Made by a program: the position numbers and the translations under genes. The notes beneath the pieces were generated by a model. It made no database searches. It worked only from the letters and a program-made list of their open reading frames with translations, and was not told the DNA's origin. A DNA stretch of 43,116 bases from Bacillota bacterium (GTDB lineage Bacteria > Bacillota > UBA4882 > UBA8346), in NCBI GenBank assembly GCA_023435565.1, contig JAEYRN010000076.1, positions 1-43,116 of the forward strand. The letters are read 5' to 3'. This document shows positions 8,866-17,636 of the stretch, one piece after another; the stretch's first letter is position 1, and the number at the start of each line of letters is the position of its first letter.

Positions 8866-9336
8866 ATGGGGATTTTGCGAATCATCAAATCATTTCTCGG
8901 ATATATTTGGGCAGTCTTGGCAATTTGTATCACAATTATATGTTTTGTTAACATGCAAACCTTAGAAAACTGGATAACTAATGAATCAGGGCTTAAAGTA
9001 TCGGATAACTGGACTGGCGGAAAAATTGAAAGCGTCATTGAACATCAAAACTATCAAACCATTCTGCACCAGCCTGTATTCCCCGGCTTATTTTCTAAAT
9101 CTAAAAGAGGGTTTATTCAAATCGACTGGACCACTTCAGATATACTCCCTAGTTATATCGAAGAATCATTTGATTTCAATCACGATAACCAAATAGATTT
9201 CTCAATTTATCTGGATACAATAAATAATACGGCTGAGTTGACACCTTATTCCAACCGGATTATATCCATTAAAGACCAAGAAGTTCTCGTTTTTGATAAT
9301 TCCCGCACAATTCGGGTTAATATTAACAGAAATTGA
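8866..9336 (+). CDS. small membrane-anchored extracytoplasmic protein
   Basis: A 156-residue protein of no recognised family. One membrane helix spans about residues 10-29 and is followed by an exported domain without cysteines. The segment FDFNHDNQIDFSIYLD resembles a calcium-binding Asp/Asn loop (DxNxDxxxD-like). Start ATG 8866 has AAAGGAG eight bases upstream. It lies 71 nt after the polyferredoxin gene on the same strand, so it may be the third member of that electron-transfer cluster. Confidence 0.7.
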   Translation: MGILRIIKSFLGYIWAVLAICITIICFVNMQTLENWITNESGLKVSDNWTGGKIESVIEHQNYQTILHQPVFPGLFSKSKRGFIQIDWTTSDILPSYIEESFDFNHDNQIDFSIYLDTINNTAELTPYSNRIISIKDQEVLVFDNSRTIRVNINRN

Positions 9337-9447
9337 GTCCTAGAAACATTACTAAGTTCCGAAAAATTGCATATACAGATTGCAATAAGTCTCTCATCAC
9401 ATCCAATAACTCAACTAAACTATACAAACCTTCCGATTATTCAATTT

Positions 9448-9732
9448 TCACAAACAAAAAATCTTAGGTTTCCATGTCCAACCGGAAGCTGTGATGAATT
9501 CGATTAGCGGATTTTTAATCTCCTGGATATCAAAGGTAAAACCTTCCCCCGTCAACTCCAGTCTTCCCGAATTAAAGGAGAGTCCGTATCTATGGTTGCT
9601 CTCATATTGCCAAAATGTAATCAATCGCGAACACGAAATTTTTTTTGAGAGTCTCAAGAAACCTTTCGCCTCAAAGGTACTGCGACGAATCTCGACGGCT
9701 GTAACCGTATTGCTTTCCTCCCTAAACCGCAT
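9448..9732 (-). CDS. C-terminal part of the upstream membrane protein, in the -1 frame
   Basis: As a free-standing gene this would be 94 residues from ATG 9732, with no convincing ribosome site. The frame is open without a stop back to the A7 run at 9750-9756 that ends the preceding gene. Joining the two by a -1 shift gives ...SEDLKKITHEIRMRFREES..., which reads as one continuous domain. TVTAVEIRRSTFEAKG resembles the end of a beta-rich domain rather than a protein start. Most likely this is the tail of the 284-residue protein, expressed by frameshifting or separated by a mutation. An independent small protein is the alternative. Confidence 0.5.
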   Translation of the reverse strand: MRFREESNTVTAVEIRRSTFEAKGFLRLSKKISCSRLITFWQYESNHRYGLSFNSGRLELTGEGFTFDIQEIKNPLIEFITASGWTWKPKIFCL

Positions 9733-9746
9733 CCTGATTTCATGAG

Positions 9747-10601
9747 TTATTTTTTTAGATCTTCCGATTCAAATAAACCCTTCCATTTCCCTTCATATTC
9801 CCATACCGCCTTTAGTGTATCGGTACCGGTCGCTTCGATTTTAAACGGTATATCCAAATTATTAAGCTCAAGTATCCCTTTTCTTAGCGTTTCCTTAGTT
9901 TGCAAAATCGCCCCATGGTCCGGTTTGACGGTTGCAGCCCATTCCGCGCCGGACGGTAAAATAACCAATGCCCAAAATAGACCATAAAAAAATACAGTAA
10001 GAATTACGAAGGGAATCTCATGCTTTTTTAGCCAAATAAGAACCGCCGGAATGTCGGCGCGTTCATGGATAATTCCCATATCAAAAAGAATATCGGCGGT
10101 GTTTTCTTTTAAATTTTGCGGTGAAACCATTTGCAAAACCCAATTCATTTCCGGTTCGGTTACACAGTAAGTCCCATCGCTGAACTTACTTTTATGTTTA
10201 TAACCGGCGGTATACCCACCGGTTACTTGGATATCCCTTTCGGCTCTTTCCTTCTTTATAAGTGAATGAATAATTCCTGTATATTCATTGGCGTAATTAA
10301 CGGCAAACAGCCCAATACGTCGGTCTTTATGATCAATAAAAAAAATTCGGTCGAGGGTTTCTTTGTCTTTATCGGATTCGGAAAGGACAATGTACTTTAT
10401 TTTCTTGTTTTCTTTAAATCCCTGAAGACGAAATCCTCCGCCGTCTTGGGAGAGATATTCCGGTCCAAAACGGTTTGTTTCTTTGGGGAGTATTTCAAAA
10501 AACCCCATTAGTATCAAACTGGGCAATAAAAGCCCACCTATGACGTGGACAAGAAAGTAAACTATCAGCTTATTCAGTATCCGTCTATAATAAGATTGCA
10601 T
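9747..10601 (-). CDS. membrane protein of unknown function
   Basis: A 284-residue protein with one membrane helix near residues 12-35 and another near 194-213 (VILTVFFYGLFWALVILP); the ~155-residue loop between them should be extracytoplasmic, with the C-terminal ~70 residues on the cytoplasmic side. No family is recognised. Start ATG 10601 has AAGGTGG upstream. It follows the SWIM-protein gene by about 30 nt and is probably co-transcribed with it and the SNF2 gene. Its last codons sit in an A-AAA-AAA run followed by TAA, and the -1 frame continues open into the 94-codon segment, so the intact product may be about 385 residues. Confidence 0.7.
   Translation of the reverse strand: MQSYYRRILNKLIVYFLVHVIGGLLLPSLILMGFFEILPKETNRFGPEYLSQDGGGFRLQGFKENKKIKYIVLSESDKDKETLDRIFFIDHKDRRIGLFAVNYANEYTGIIHSLIKKERAERDIQVTGGYTAGYKHKSKFSDGTYCVTEPEMNWVLQMVSPQNLKENTADILFDMGIIHERADIPAVLIWLKKHEIPFVILTVFFYGLFWALVILPSGAEWAATVKPDHGAILQTKETLRKGILELNNLDIPFKIEATGTDTLKAVWEYEGKWKGLFESEDLKK
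9750..9756 (-). other. candidate -1 slippery heptamer A-AAA-AAA
   Basis: On the minus strand the last sense codons read CTA AAA AAA and are followed by TAA. The phasing A|AAA|AAA is that of a canonical -1 slippery heptamer, and the -1 frame then continues ATA ACT CAT GAA ATC AGG ATG through the whole downstream segment. I saw no strong stimulating hairpin just downstream, so simple indel mutation remains possible. Confidence 0.4.
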
Positions 10602-10632
10602 TGCGTTTCCACCTTCATGGTTAGATGTTTCA

Positions 10633-11421
10633 TTAAATTCTACTGCTGTTCCCCTTCTTTTTCATATCTATTTTTTTGATCCGATCAATTTCCGTTTTTT
10701 CCACCTCAACTCCGAACATATCCGAAACATCCGCATCCTTAAGGATACGGCGGCTTTTTGGTTCCAATCCGCTAAGCATCGATTTCATTTTTCCTTGGAT
10801 AACCCCGGTAATGAGTTCTTCGACGTTTACACCCCTCAGTGTGAAAAATAACGCCGGGTCTTCATCAAGTCTGGCTCCCACACCGTACAACACCGCCGCC
10901 ACATGTTTGCACATCACCGCCCAATCGGGGCAGCTACATTGAAAAGTAATTTCCCGTGGGGCCGGAAACAATCCGCTTCCTTTAGCGGTAAACAAATCCG
11001 ACAGCGCTTTAGGGAACTTTCCGTCAATCAACTCCGCTAAAGAATCGATCTTTCCTTCACAGAATTTTTTTATATTTTCCCACTGGTTACCCCTTAAAGG
11101 ACTAATTTTCATATCTACTTGATAAGGTTTGGACGAACTACCTTGCACCAAAGCCTTAACCAAACCTTGCTCAATCTTCAGGTCAAGCACGGCCCCGTTA
11201 CGCAGATAACTTCGGCCTCTACCGATTCGATTCTCATAGTCCGAATAACTTTCCAGGTTATTGTTCCATGCCGTTCCCCACCAAGTTACGGCAAGTCTCC
11301 TTCCTGTAATCATCACCGGCGCGATATCCGAATTCTTTTTCTTAAGTTTTTCAACCTGCTTTTGGGCTTTCCTTTTCCTCTCAGCCACCGGCATATATTC
11401 CGGATATCCATAAAAAGACAT
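10633..11421 (-). CDS. SWIM zinc-finger protein
   Basis: A 262-residue protein with a clear SWIM finger, C-x-C-x6-C-x-H at Cys162, Cys164, Cys171 and His173 (QCSCPDWAVMCKH), a zinc-binding module used for nucleic-acid or protein contact. The preceding region (residues 40-110) is the beta-rich domain usual in bacterial SWIM proteins encoded beside SNF2 ATPases. Its ATG lies 15 nt after the SNF2 stop, so the two are translated from one message and probably act as a complex. The cellular role of such SWIM-SNF2 pairs is not established. Confidence 0.9.
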   Translation of the reverse strand: MSFYGYPEYMPVAERKRKAQKQVEKLKKKNSDIAPVMITGRRLAVTWWGTAWNNNLESYSDYENRIGRGRSYLRNGAVLDLKIEQGLVKALVQGSSSKPYQVDMKISPLRGNQWENIKKFCEGKIDSLAELIDGKFPKALSDLFTAKGSGLFPAPREITFQCSCPDWAVMCKHVAAVLYGVGARLDEDPALFFTLRGVNVEELITGVIQGKMKSMLSGLEPKSRRILKDADVSDMFGVEVEKTEIDRIKKIDMKKKGNSSRI

Positions 11422-11436
11422 ACACTTTCTCCTTTT

Positions 11437-14076
11437 TTAAATAGTCAGCCTGAACAAATCCAATAATTGTTTATTATCCATTTCCGTAATCCAACTTTCG
11501 TTGATATCCGGTAAAATTTCTTGTGACAATTTAGTCTTTTCCTCGATCATTTGGTCGATTTTCTCTTCTACTGTTCCTTTGGTGATAAACTTATGTACAA
11601 TCACGTTTTTCTTTTGGCCGATCCGAAAAGCCCTGTCCGTCGCCTGGTTTTCTACCGCCGGATTCCACCACCGGTCAAAATGAATGACATGATTTGCCGC
11701 CGTAAGATTTAACCCCACACCGCCCGCTTTGATTGATAAAACCATAAACGGAACGTATTCATGGCCCTGGAACCTTGCCACAATATCCTTGCGTTTCGCC
11801 ACAGGAGTCTCGCCATGTAGTACCAACCCTTCATGTTGAAACACTGTTTTTAGGTATGCCGCGAGAGGAGCGGCAATCTCCCTGAATTGCGTAAATACCA
11901 AGACACGCTCTCTTTTTTCATATATGGTTTCGCATATTTCTCGAAGTCTTTGATACTTACCGCTTTCATTTTCCCCAAAAACAGTTTGACCCAAATACTG
12001 GTCCGGATGGTTACAGATCTGTTTGAATTTCATCAGCGAAGCCAGCACCAGACCTTTCCTTTCGATACCTTTGGAAAACTCCAACTTCTCTTGCAACTCA
12101 TCCACTAAAGATTTATAAAGGGCCGCCTGTTTTTTCGCGAGAGTCGCATAGGTTTTCATTTCAATTTTTTCAGGCAAATCGCTAATGATGCTTTTATCCG
12201 TTTTTAATCTGCGTAAGATAAACGGTGACACTACCTGTTTCAACCTTGCGTAGCCATCATTAGTTTCCTTTAATCTTTTGGTAAACCCGGTGAATTCCTT
12301 AGCTGCGCCCAACAACCCTTTGTTTAAAAAATCAAAAATGGACCAAAGGTCCGACAGTCTATTTTCTACCGGAGTTCCGGTCATGGCAATTTTACTTCGG
12401 GCTTTGATCTGTTTTACCGCTTTAGTCTGCTTGGTCCCCGGATTTTTGATGGCCTGGGCCTCATCCAGGATCAACATGTCCCATTCGGTTTCCTTGAGCC
12501 AATCAAGTCTGACCAACATCCCATAAGTAGTGATATAAATACCAGCGCCTAAGTCATGCTCTTCCAGGTTTGATTTTTCCTGTGGGTGAATCACATAATA
12601 TTTCAAACCGGGAGCAAATCTGGTTATTTCAGCCGTCCAATTACCAATTAGCGAGGCCGGTACTATTAGCAAAACTTTTTCTTCTTTAACGGTACGAACA
12701 CTATTAAGCAGAGCAATAACTTGAATTGTTTTTCCTAGCCCCATATCATCGGCTAAACAAGCTCCAAAACCCAAAGTTTTCATGGTATACAACCACCCAA
12801 GGCCCTCTTTTTGATATTTCCTAAGAGTCGCCTTAAAATCAGCTCCGCACGAAACAGGTTCAATCTGATCAGGCCGCTTTAGCCGAGCGACAACCGTTTC
12901 CAACCATTCTCCATTGCTAACTTCTATTTCGCAACCATTTTCCTTTACATTTAAAAACTTAGATACCGAAAGCCGCATTCGCATGGCTTCCATCAACGTT
13001 AGATCGCCTTTTTGAGCTTGTTCGTATGCGGTTAAGGTCTCCTGCAAACGTTCATGATTAACCTCAACCCACTTGCCTTTAATGAACGCCAATCCTTCCG
13101 ATTCGGAAGCAAGTTTCTGCAACTCTTCCAAGGTAATGTTTTCTCCACCCAGCGACAATTGAACGCTAAAATCCAGCAACGCGTCCAATCCAACTAAAGA
13201 AGGAGGTTTAGTTCCGATATTAACCGTCATTTTCAAGGAATCGGATTTTCTGCGCCACCAGTTTGGTATCCGGCAAAGGATACCCGACTCTTCATAGATG
13301 GGTATTTCTTTCAAAAAAACATACGCTTCATCCGGATTAAGGCCGATCGGTTGAAATAACTCCCCGGTTTCCATAATTTCCGTTATGAATAAACTCCGCC
13401 CAGCCGCTTTATTAACGGTTGATAATAACTCCAACAACTTTTTACTATTCTCGCCATATTCCAACAGAGCATTTTTCAGCGGTAAATGTTTTGCCTTTCC
13501 AGTAGCCGAAGGTTCCGCCGCATAAGTAGCCAAAAAGGCAAAAGGATAATCTTCCCGTTTGCTTTCCACCAAATGGAAGTAAACCTTTCCCGCAATGTGG
13601 ATTTCCTGGTTCCTGGCTCGTAAATAATCGGTTACGCTTCCTTGGTGCTTGGCAATTTCTTTTACGAAGACCCGGTTCAACCTGTCCCAGGCCAGATCCA
13701 ACCAACTCCGGTCTAGATACTCCGCTCCGATTAGATATGGAACTCCCATAAGCAGCTTCTCCGCTTCTTCGTCTTCCAAGACAGCTTTCGCCTTTTCCCG
13801 CAGGGTTTCCAGATCCGGGTTTCCAGCTAAAATTCTTATGAAAGTCGACGCTACTTTATGTAGATATTCAATTGATTCCGAAAAATCAACTTTTTTCTCC
13901 GATACTCCCAGCAAAAACCATGCCGTATCGGGATCGGTAAGATAATCTTCATAGATGTTTTGCTGTAATTCGATACCGGCTTGATCCGACATTTCATCCG
14001 AATAACTCCAATCAAGGGCATAACCCCCGTCCGGTTCAATTATAGCGATCAATTCTCTTTCTATACTATTCTTCAT
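11437..14076 (-). CDS. SNF2-family DNA-dependent ATPase
   Basis: An 879-residue Swi2/Snf2 ATPase. Residues 1 to about 410 are the poorly conserved bacterial N-terminal region. The motor follows: RKYQKEGLGWL, Walker A LADDMGLGKT near 445, DEAQ Walker B near 540, TGTPVENRLSDLWS, then the C-terminal lobe with GGVGLNLTAANHVIHFDRWWNPA and QATDRAFRIGQ near 790-825. All motor motifs are intact. These enzymes translocate on duplex DNA and remodel bound proteins. Start ATG 14076 has GAAGGT upstream. It is the first gene of the SNF2-SWIM-membrane protein cluster; that unusual pairing with a membrane protein is noted in the findings. Confidence 0.95.
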   Translation of the reverse strand: MKNSIERELIAIIEPDGGYALDWSYSDEMSDQAGIELQQNIYEDYLTDPDTAWFLLGVSEKKVDFSESIEYLHKVASTFIRILAGNPDLETLREKAKAVLEDEEAEKLLMGVPYLIGAEYLDRSWLDLAWDRLNRVFVKEIAKHQGSVTDYLRARNQEIHIAGKVYFHLVESKREDYPFAFLATYAAEPSATGKAKHLPLKNALLEYGENSKKLLELLSTVNKAAGRSLFITEIMETGELFQPIGLNPDEAYVFLKEIPIYEESGILCRIPNWWRRKSDSLKMTVNIGTKPPSLVGLDALLDFSVQLSLGGENITLEELQKLASESEGLAFIKGKWVEVNHERLQETLTAYEQAQKGDLTLMEAMRMRLSVSKFLNVKENGCEIEVSNGEWLETVVARLKRPDQIEPVSCGADFKATLRKYQKEGLGWLYTMKTLGFGACLADDMGLGKTIQVIALLNSVRTVKEEKVLLIVPASLIGNWTAEITRFAPGLKYYVIHPQEKSNLEEHDLGAGIYITTYGMLVRLDWLKETEWDMLILDEAQAIKNPGTKQTKAVKQIKARSKIAMTGTPVENRLSDLWSIFDFLNKGLLGAAKEFTGFTKRLKETNDGYARLKQVVSPFILRRLKTDKSIISDLPEKIEMKTYATLAKKQAALYKSLVDELQEKLEFSKGIERKGLVLASLMKFKQICNHPDQYLGQTVFGENESGKYQRLREICETIYEKRERVLVFTQFREIAAPLAAYLKTVFQHEGLVLHGETPVAKRKDIVARFQGHEYVPFMVLSIKAGGVGLNLTAANHVIHFDRWWNPAVENQATDRAFRIGQKKNVIVHKFITKGTVEEKIDQMIEEKTKLSQEILPDINESWITEMDNKQLLDLFRLTI

Positions 14077-14518
14077 TAACGTTATACCTTCAAACCGTAT
14101 TTCATACTAATTCTGTTTTATTTTTATTACGGAATTATGAAACCACCTAATATAAAAAAATTATATCAACCTGCCACTAAAAACGCAATTAATTGAAAGT
14201 ATTTGCTTTATATAATCCTGGACTTAACAGAAAGACAACGCCACCATTAGTTAAAGAATTCATCTATTCTGGCAAGAATGATAAATACTTAAAACAAGAG
14301 GCATTAACGATGAATCGAATAAATTCCCGACTCTTCAAAAACATTTTTTCGCCATAATAATACTGCATTTCTCCAATTCCCTCCAGAATAAAAAAGCTTG
14401 ATTGGAACAAACTATTTAACAAAGCTATTTATCGATCCATTCCAGCCCTATTTTCTTAATTTTAAGTCGGGCAAAAGGCAGCTGAAGTATACGACTATCC
14501 TAAAATGGGAGAATTAGA
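14077..14518. other. intergenic region between divergent SNF2 and MBL genes
   Basis: About 440 AT-rich bases without a credible gene on either strand. It must contain both divergent promoters, but I saw no convincing -35/-10 pair, hairpin or riboswitch. Confidence 0.5.
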
Positions 14519-15349
14519 ATGGGAAATAAATTAGTTGAAGGATTATCCGCCCTGACTACCTCGGCAAACCGGTTGACCCCGGACATCCTGGTTCTAGAAT
14601 TCACCATCGTAAATGCCTGTGTAGTTGGGGACCCAAGTGCAAACAACGGTCAGTGGGTTCTCGTGGATACCGGGCTTGAAAATTCAGCGAATTTTATTAT
14701 TCAATCAGTAGAAGAACGTTTTGGTAGAAATACCCGGCCGCAGACTATTGTTTTAACTCATGGCCATTTTGATCATATTGGATCGGTTATCAAACTATCG
14801 GAACAATGGGATGTTCCTGTTTATGCCCATCCTTTAGAAATACCATATTTAACAGGCAAAAAAGATTACCCAGTAGGCGATCCTACGGTTGATAACGGCC
14901 TAGTGGCAAAGATGTCCCCGACATTTCCGCATACAAGTATCGATATAGGATATCGCGCCGTACCGCTTCCTTCAGACGGCAGTGTTCCTGGTATGCCTGA
15001 CTGGAAATGGATTCATACCCCCGGACACACTGAAGGGCATATTTCTTTGTTCCGTGAAAAAGATCGTATGCTTATTGCCGGTGATGCATTTACGACTGTC
15101 AAACAAGAATCTTTGCTCTCTGTAGTAACCCAAAAAGAGACGATAAGCGGGCCTCCCAAATATTTAACCACCGACTGGGACGCAGCGGAAGAATCCATAA
15201 AACGCCTCAAGGACTTAAAACCTTCGCTGGTTATCCCAAGCCACGGCCAACCGATGAAAGGCGAGGAACTGACCCGGCATTTGGAAATGTTGGTCCAAGA
15301 TTTTGACGAAATCGCCAAACCGGAACAAGGGCGTTTTGTTAATAAGTAA
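14519..15349 (+). CDS. MBL-fold metallo-hydrolase
   Basis: A 276-residue metallo-beta-lactamase-fold protein. The zinc motif HxHxDH is at residues 81-86 (LTHGHFDHIGS), followed by HTPGHTEGHIS near 165, an Asp in IAGDAF and a late His in IPSHGQPM. Two-metal binding is thus intact. Glyoxalase II-like or general hydrolase activity is likely; the substrate cannot be read from the sequence. Start ATG 14519 has GGAGA about 6 nt upstream. It is a single gene, convergent with rlmD with only 40 nt between the stops. Confidence 0.92.
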   Translation: MGNKLVEGLSALTTSANRLTPDILVLEFTIVNACVVGDPSANNGQWVLVDTGLENSANFIIQSVEERFGRNTRPQTIVLTHGHFDHIGSVIKLSEQWDVPVYAHPLEIPYLTGKKDYPVGDPTVDNGLVAKMSPTFPHTSIDIGYRAVPLPSDGSVPGMPDWKWIHTPGHTEGHISLFREKDRMLIAGDAFTTVKQESLLSVVTQKETISGPPKYLTTDWDAAEESIKRLKDLKPSLVIPSHGQPMKGEELTRHLEMLVQDFDEIAKPEQGRFVNK

Positions 15350-15389
15350 TCGGCCAGGTCAATCTCCTATGCGTTAAAAACACAAACCT

Positions 15390-16751
15390 TCATTTCCGTT
15401 CAACCCGCGCCACACATTCCACGTGATAGGTATGGGGAAACATATCTACCGGCTGGATCTCCTTAATCTCGTACCCCAACCCCGCCAAAATTTTAAGATC
15501 CCTTGCCAAAGTACTCGGATTACAACTCACATAGACAATCCGTTTGATCATATTCTCCGCCAAACTGGTGAGTACCCGTTCTTCACATCCCGAACGGGGC
15601 GGATCGAGTACCGCCACATCGAAGAAAAGGCGACCCGAAATCAACTTTGGCAGTTCTTTCTCCACTGTTCCGGTAATAAACCGGACATTCTCAATCCCGT
15701 TTAAAACCGCATTCTCCTTTGCATTAACCACAGCTTTTGAAATAACTTCAATTCCATAGACCATTTTAGCTTTCTTCGCTAAAAACAGCGTCAGACTTCC
15801 CACCCCGGCATAAGCATCTAATATTAGTTCACGCCGTGTAAGCTCCGCATACTCAACCGCCTTATCATAAAGAGTTTGGGTTTGAACCGGGTTAACCTGA
15901 AAGAAGGAACTGGCTGAAAATTTAAATTGCAACCCCCCCACTTTTTCGACAATCCCGTCGCTGCCCCATAATACTTGATTTATATCTCCTAAAATGACAT
16001 TACCGCGAGTACGGTTAATATTCTGAACCACACTTTTGATCTGGGGATAACCAGCGGCCAGGTCACGGGCAAAACGAGGACCAACCGGGAAATAGTCCCC
16101 GTTAGTAACTAACACCACCATCACTTCTCCGGTTAAGTAGGCGGTTTTAATCAACACATGGCGTAGTAAACCCTTCCCGCTTTTTTCATTATAAACAGAC
16201 AACCGGTATTTGCCAGCCAATTCCCTAACTTTAAGGGCGATTTTATTAGTGATTAAAGGCTGAATCAAACAATCGGCGACCGGGACTAACCGATGGGTCC
16301 CCTGTTGATAAAAACCCAGGACTAATTTATCTTTATAAAGGCCTACCGGATACTGAACTTTATTTCGATAACGCCAGGGATCTTTCATCCCAATAGTTGC
16401 ATGGACTAAAACATCTTTCATACCGCCAATCCGTTCCATGGCGTCAATCACCCGTTGCCGCTTCATTTCTAATTGTGAGCGATAATCTAAATGTTGAAGC
16501 TGACAACCGCCACAGACGGAAAAAACCGGACAATTGGGTTTAACCCGTTCCGGAACAAAATTTACTATTTCTAAAACTTTACCTCGGGCATAGTTCTTTT
16601 TTACCTCAACAATATTGGCCTTTACCGTTTCCCCTTTAAGCGCTCCAGAAATAAATATGGTAAAATCTTGAAAGCGCCCTATTCCTTCGCCTTCATGACC
16701 ATAACCTTCAATCACAACCTCAACTTCTTGCCCTTGATTAACAGGAACCAT
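15390..16751 (-). CDS. rlmD: 23S rRNA (uracil-C5)-methyltransferase RlmD/RumA type
   Basis: A 453-residue TrmA/RumA-family enzyme that methylates uracil C5 in 23S rRNA using S-adenosylmethionine. An N-terminal TRAM domain (residues 1-60) is followed by the [4Fe-4S] cysteines in CPVFSVCGGCQ, the SAM site DAYAGVGSLTLF, then DPPRSG and the catalytic SCNPSTLARDL. All key residues are present. In Firmicutes this family is often dual-site (RlmCD), so the exact uridine is uncertain. Start ATG 16751 has AGGAGA upstream. It follows suhB after a terminator. Confidence 0.92.
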   Translation of the reverse strand: MVPVNQGQEVEVVIEGYGHEGEGIGRFQDFTIFISGALKGETVKANIVEVKKNYARGKVLEIVNFVPERVKPNCPVFSVCGGCQLQHLDYRSQLEMKRQRVIDAMERIGGMKDVLVHATIGMKDPWRYRNKVQYPVGLYKDKLVLGFYQQGTHRLVPVADCLIQPLITNKIALKVRELAGKYRLSVYNEKSGKGLLRHVLIKTAYLTGEVMVVLVTNGDYFPVGPRFARDLAAGYPQIKSVVQNINRTRGNVILGDINQVLWGSDGIVEKVGGLQFKFSASSFFQVNPVQTQTLYDKAVEYAELTRRELILDAYAGVGSLTLFLAKKAKMVYGIEVISKAVVNAKENAVLNGIENVRFITGTVEKELPKLISGRLFFDVAVLDPPRSGCEERVLTSLAENMIKRIVYVSCNPSTLARDLKILAGLGYEIKEIQPVDMFPHTYHVECVARVERK

Positions 16752-16791
16752 TGCACTTCTCCTATTATTTTTATTGTAGTATATTGTTTAT

Positions 16792-16816
16792 AAAAAAAAA
16801 CGCCGGTTCCCCGGCT
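16792..16816 (-). terminator. Rho-independent terminator after suhB
   Basis: On the minus strand GCCGG-GGAA-CCGGC is followed by nine Ts, 11-35 nt after the suhB stop. The short GC-rich stem with a GNRA-like loop is a textbook terminator; rlmD starts beyond it. Confidence 0.9.
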
Positions 16817-16826
16817 CATCAGCTGT

Positions 16827-17636
16827 TCAATTAGTTCTAGTGCTACTCTTAAATAACTCCGGATTAACATTAATCAATTCTTGATAAATTAATTTACAAA
16901 TTCTATTATTCCCCGCGATCAATCCGATCCCCTTTTTACTGGGTAGATAAACTGTCTCTCCTCCCGCCTCTTCTACCATTAAAACACCTGCTGCAATGTC
17001 CCAACGATTAACTTTAAACTCCCAATAGCCATTAAATCGTCCCGCAGCCACGTTGCATAAATCATAAGCTGCGCTTCCGGTCCGCCGAATACCGTTAATC
17101 CGTGGAACCAAGTGATTAAAATAGTTTAAATTGTTCTCCCCATCGGTAGCTTTATCATAAGGGAAACCTGTCGCCAGGATTGCTTTACTTAACTCATTAA
17201 CCTCGGCCACCTGCATTTTGTCTCCGTTCAAATAAACCCCTCGGCCTTTCACCGCTTCAAATAACTCCTTTAAGACAGGAGCATATACAACTCCCAATAC
17301 AACCTCTCCATAATGCTGTAGCGCTATTGAAATACAAAAAACCGGATATCCATGAGCGTAATTAACCGTTCCGTCCAAAGGGTCAATAATCCATAAATAT
17401 TCGGAAATCTCACCCGAAATCCCGTATTCCTCCGAAAGAATAGCATGCCCTGGATATTCCTCTCTAATTCTCCCGATTAGTACTTCTTCCGTTTTTGTAT
17501 CAATATTTGTAACCAAGTCATATTCATTGGATTTAATATTAACAGTTAAGTTATTTTTCAAACCTTCCAACTGAATTTTCCCAACTTCCTTTACCCAGGT
17601 CTTTACCTTTTCAAGCACTACCAAATAGTCATCCAT
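16827..17636 (-). CDS. suhB: inositol monophosphatase family protein (SuhB-like)
   Basis: A 269-residue Mg2+-dependent sugar-phosphate phosphatase. Motifs of the family are complete: a metal-binding Glu in LSEEYG, DPLDGTVNYAHGYP, and WDIAAGVLMVEEAGG. ATG 17636 is chosen because it overlaps the scfB stop (TGATG) and has GAAGAGGG upstream; the frame is open 16 codons further without a better site. This overlap implies translational coupling to scfB. myo-Inositol-1-phosphate or fructose-1,6-bisphosphate are typical substrates. The gene ends in a strong terminator. Confidence 0.92.
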   Translation of the reverse strand: MDDYLVVLEKVKTWVKEVGKIQLEGLKNNLTVNIKSNEYDLVTNIDTKTEEVLIGRIREEYPGHAILSEEYGISGEISEYLWIIDPLDGTVNYAHGYPVFCISIALQHYGEVVLGVVYAPVLKELFEAVKGRGVYLNGDKMQVAEVNELSKAILATGFPYDKATDGENNLNYFNHLVPRINGIRRTGSAAYDLCNVAAGRFNGYWEFKVNRWDIAAGVLMVEEAGGETVYLPSKKGIGLIAGNNRICKLIYQELINVNPELFKSSTRTN

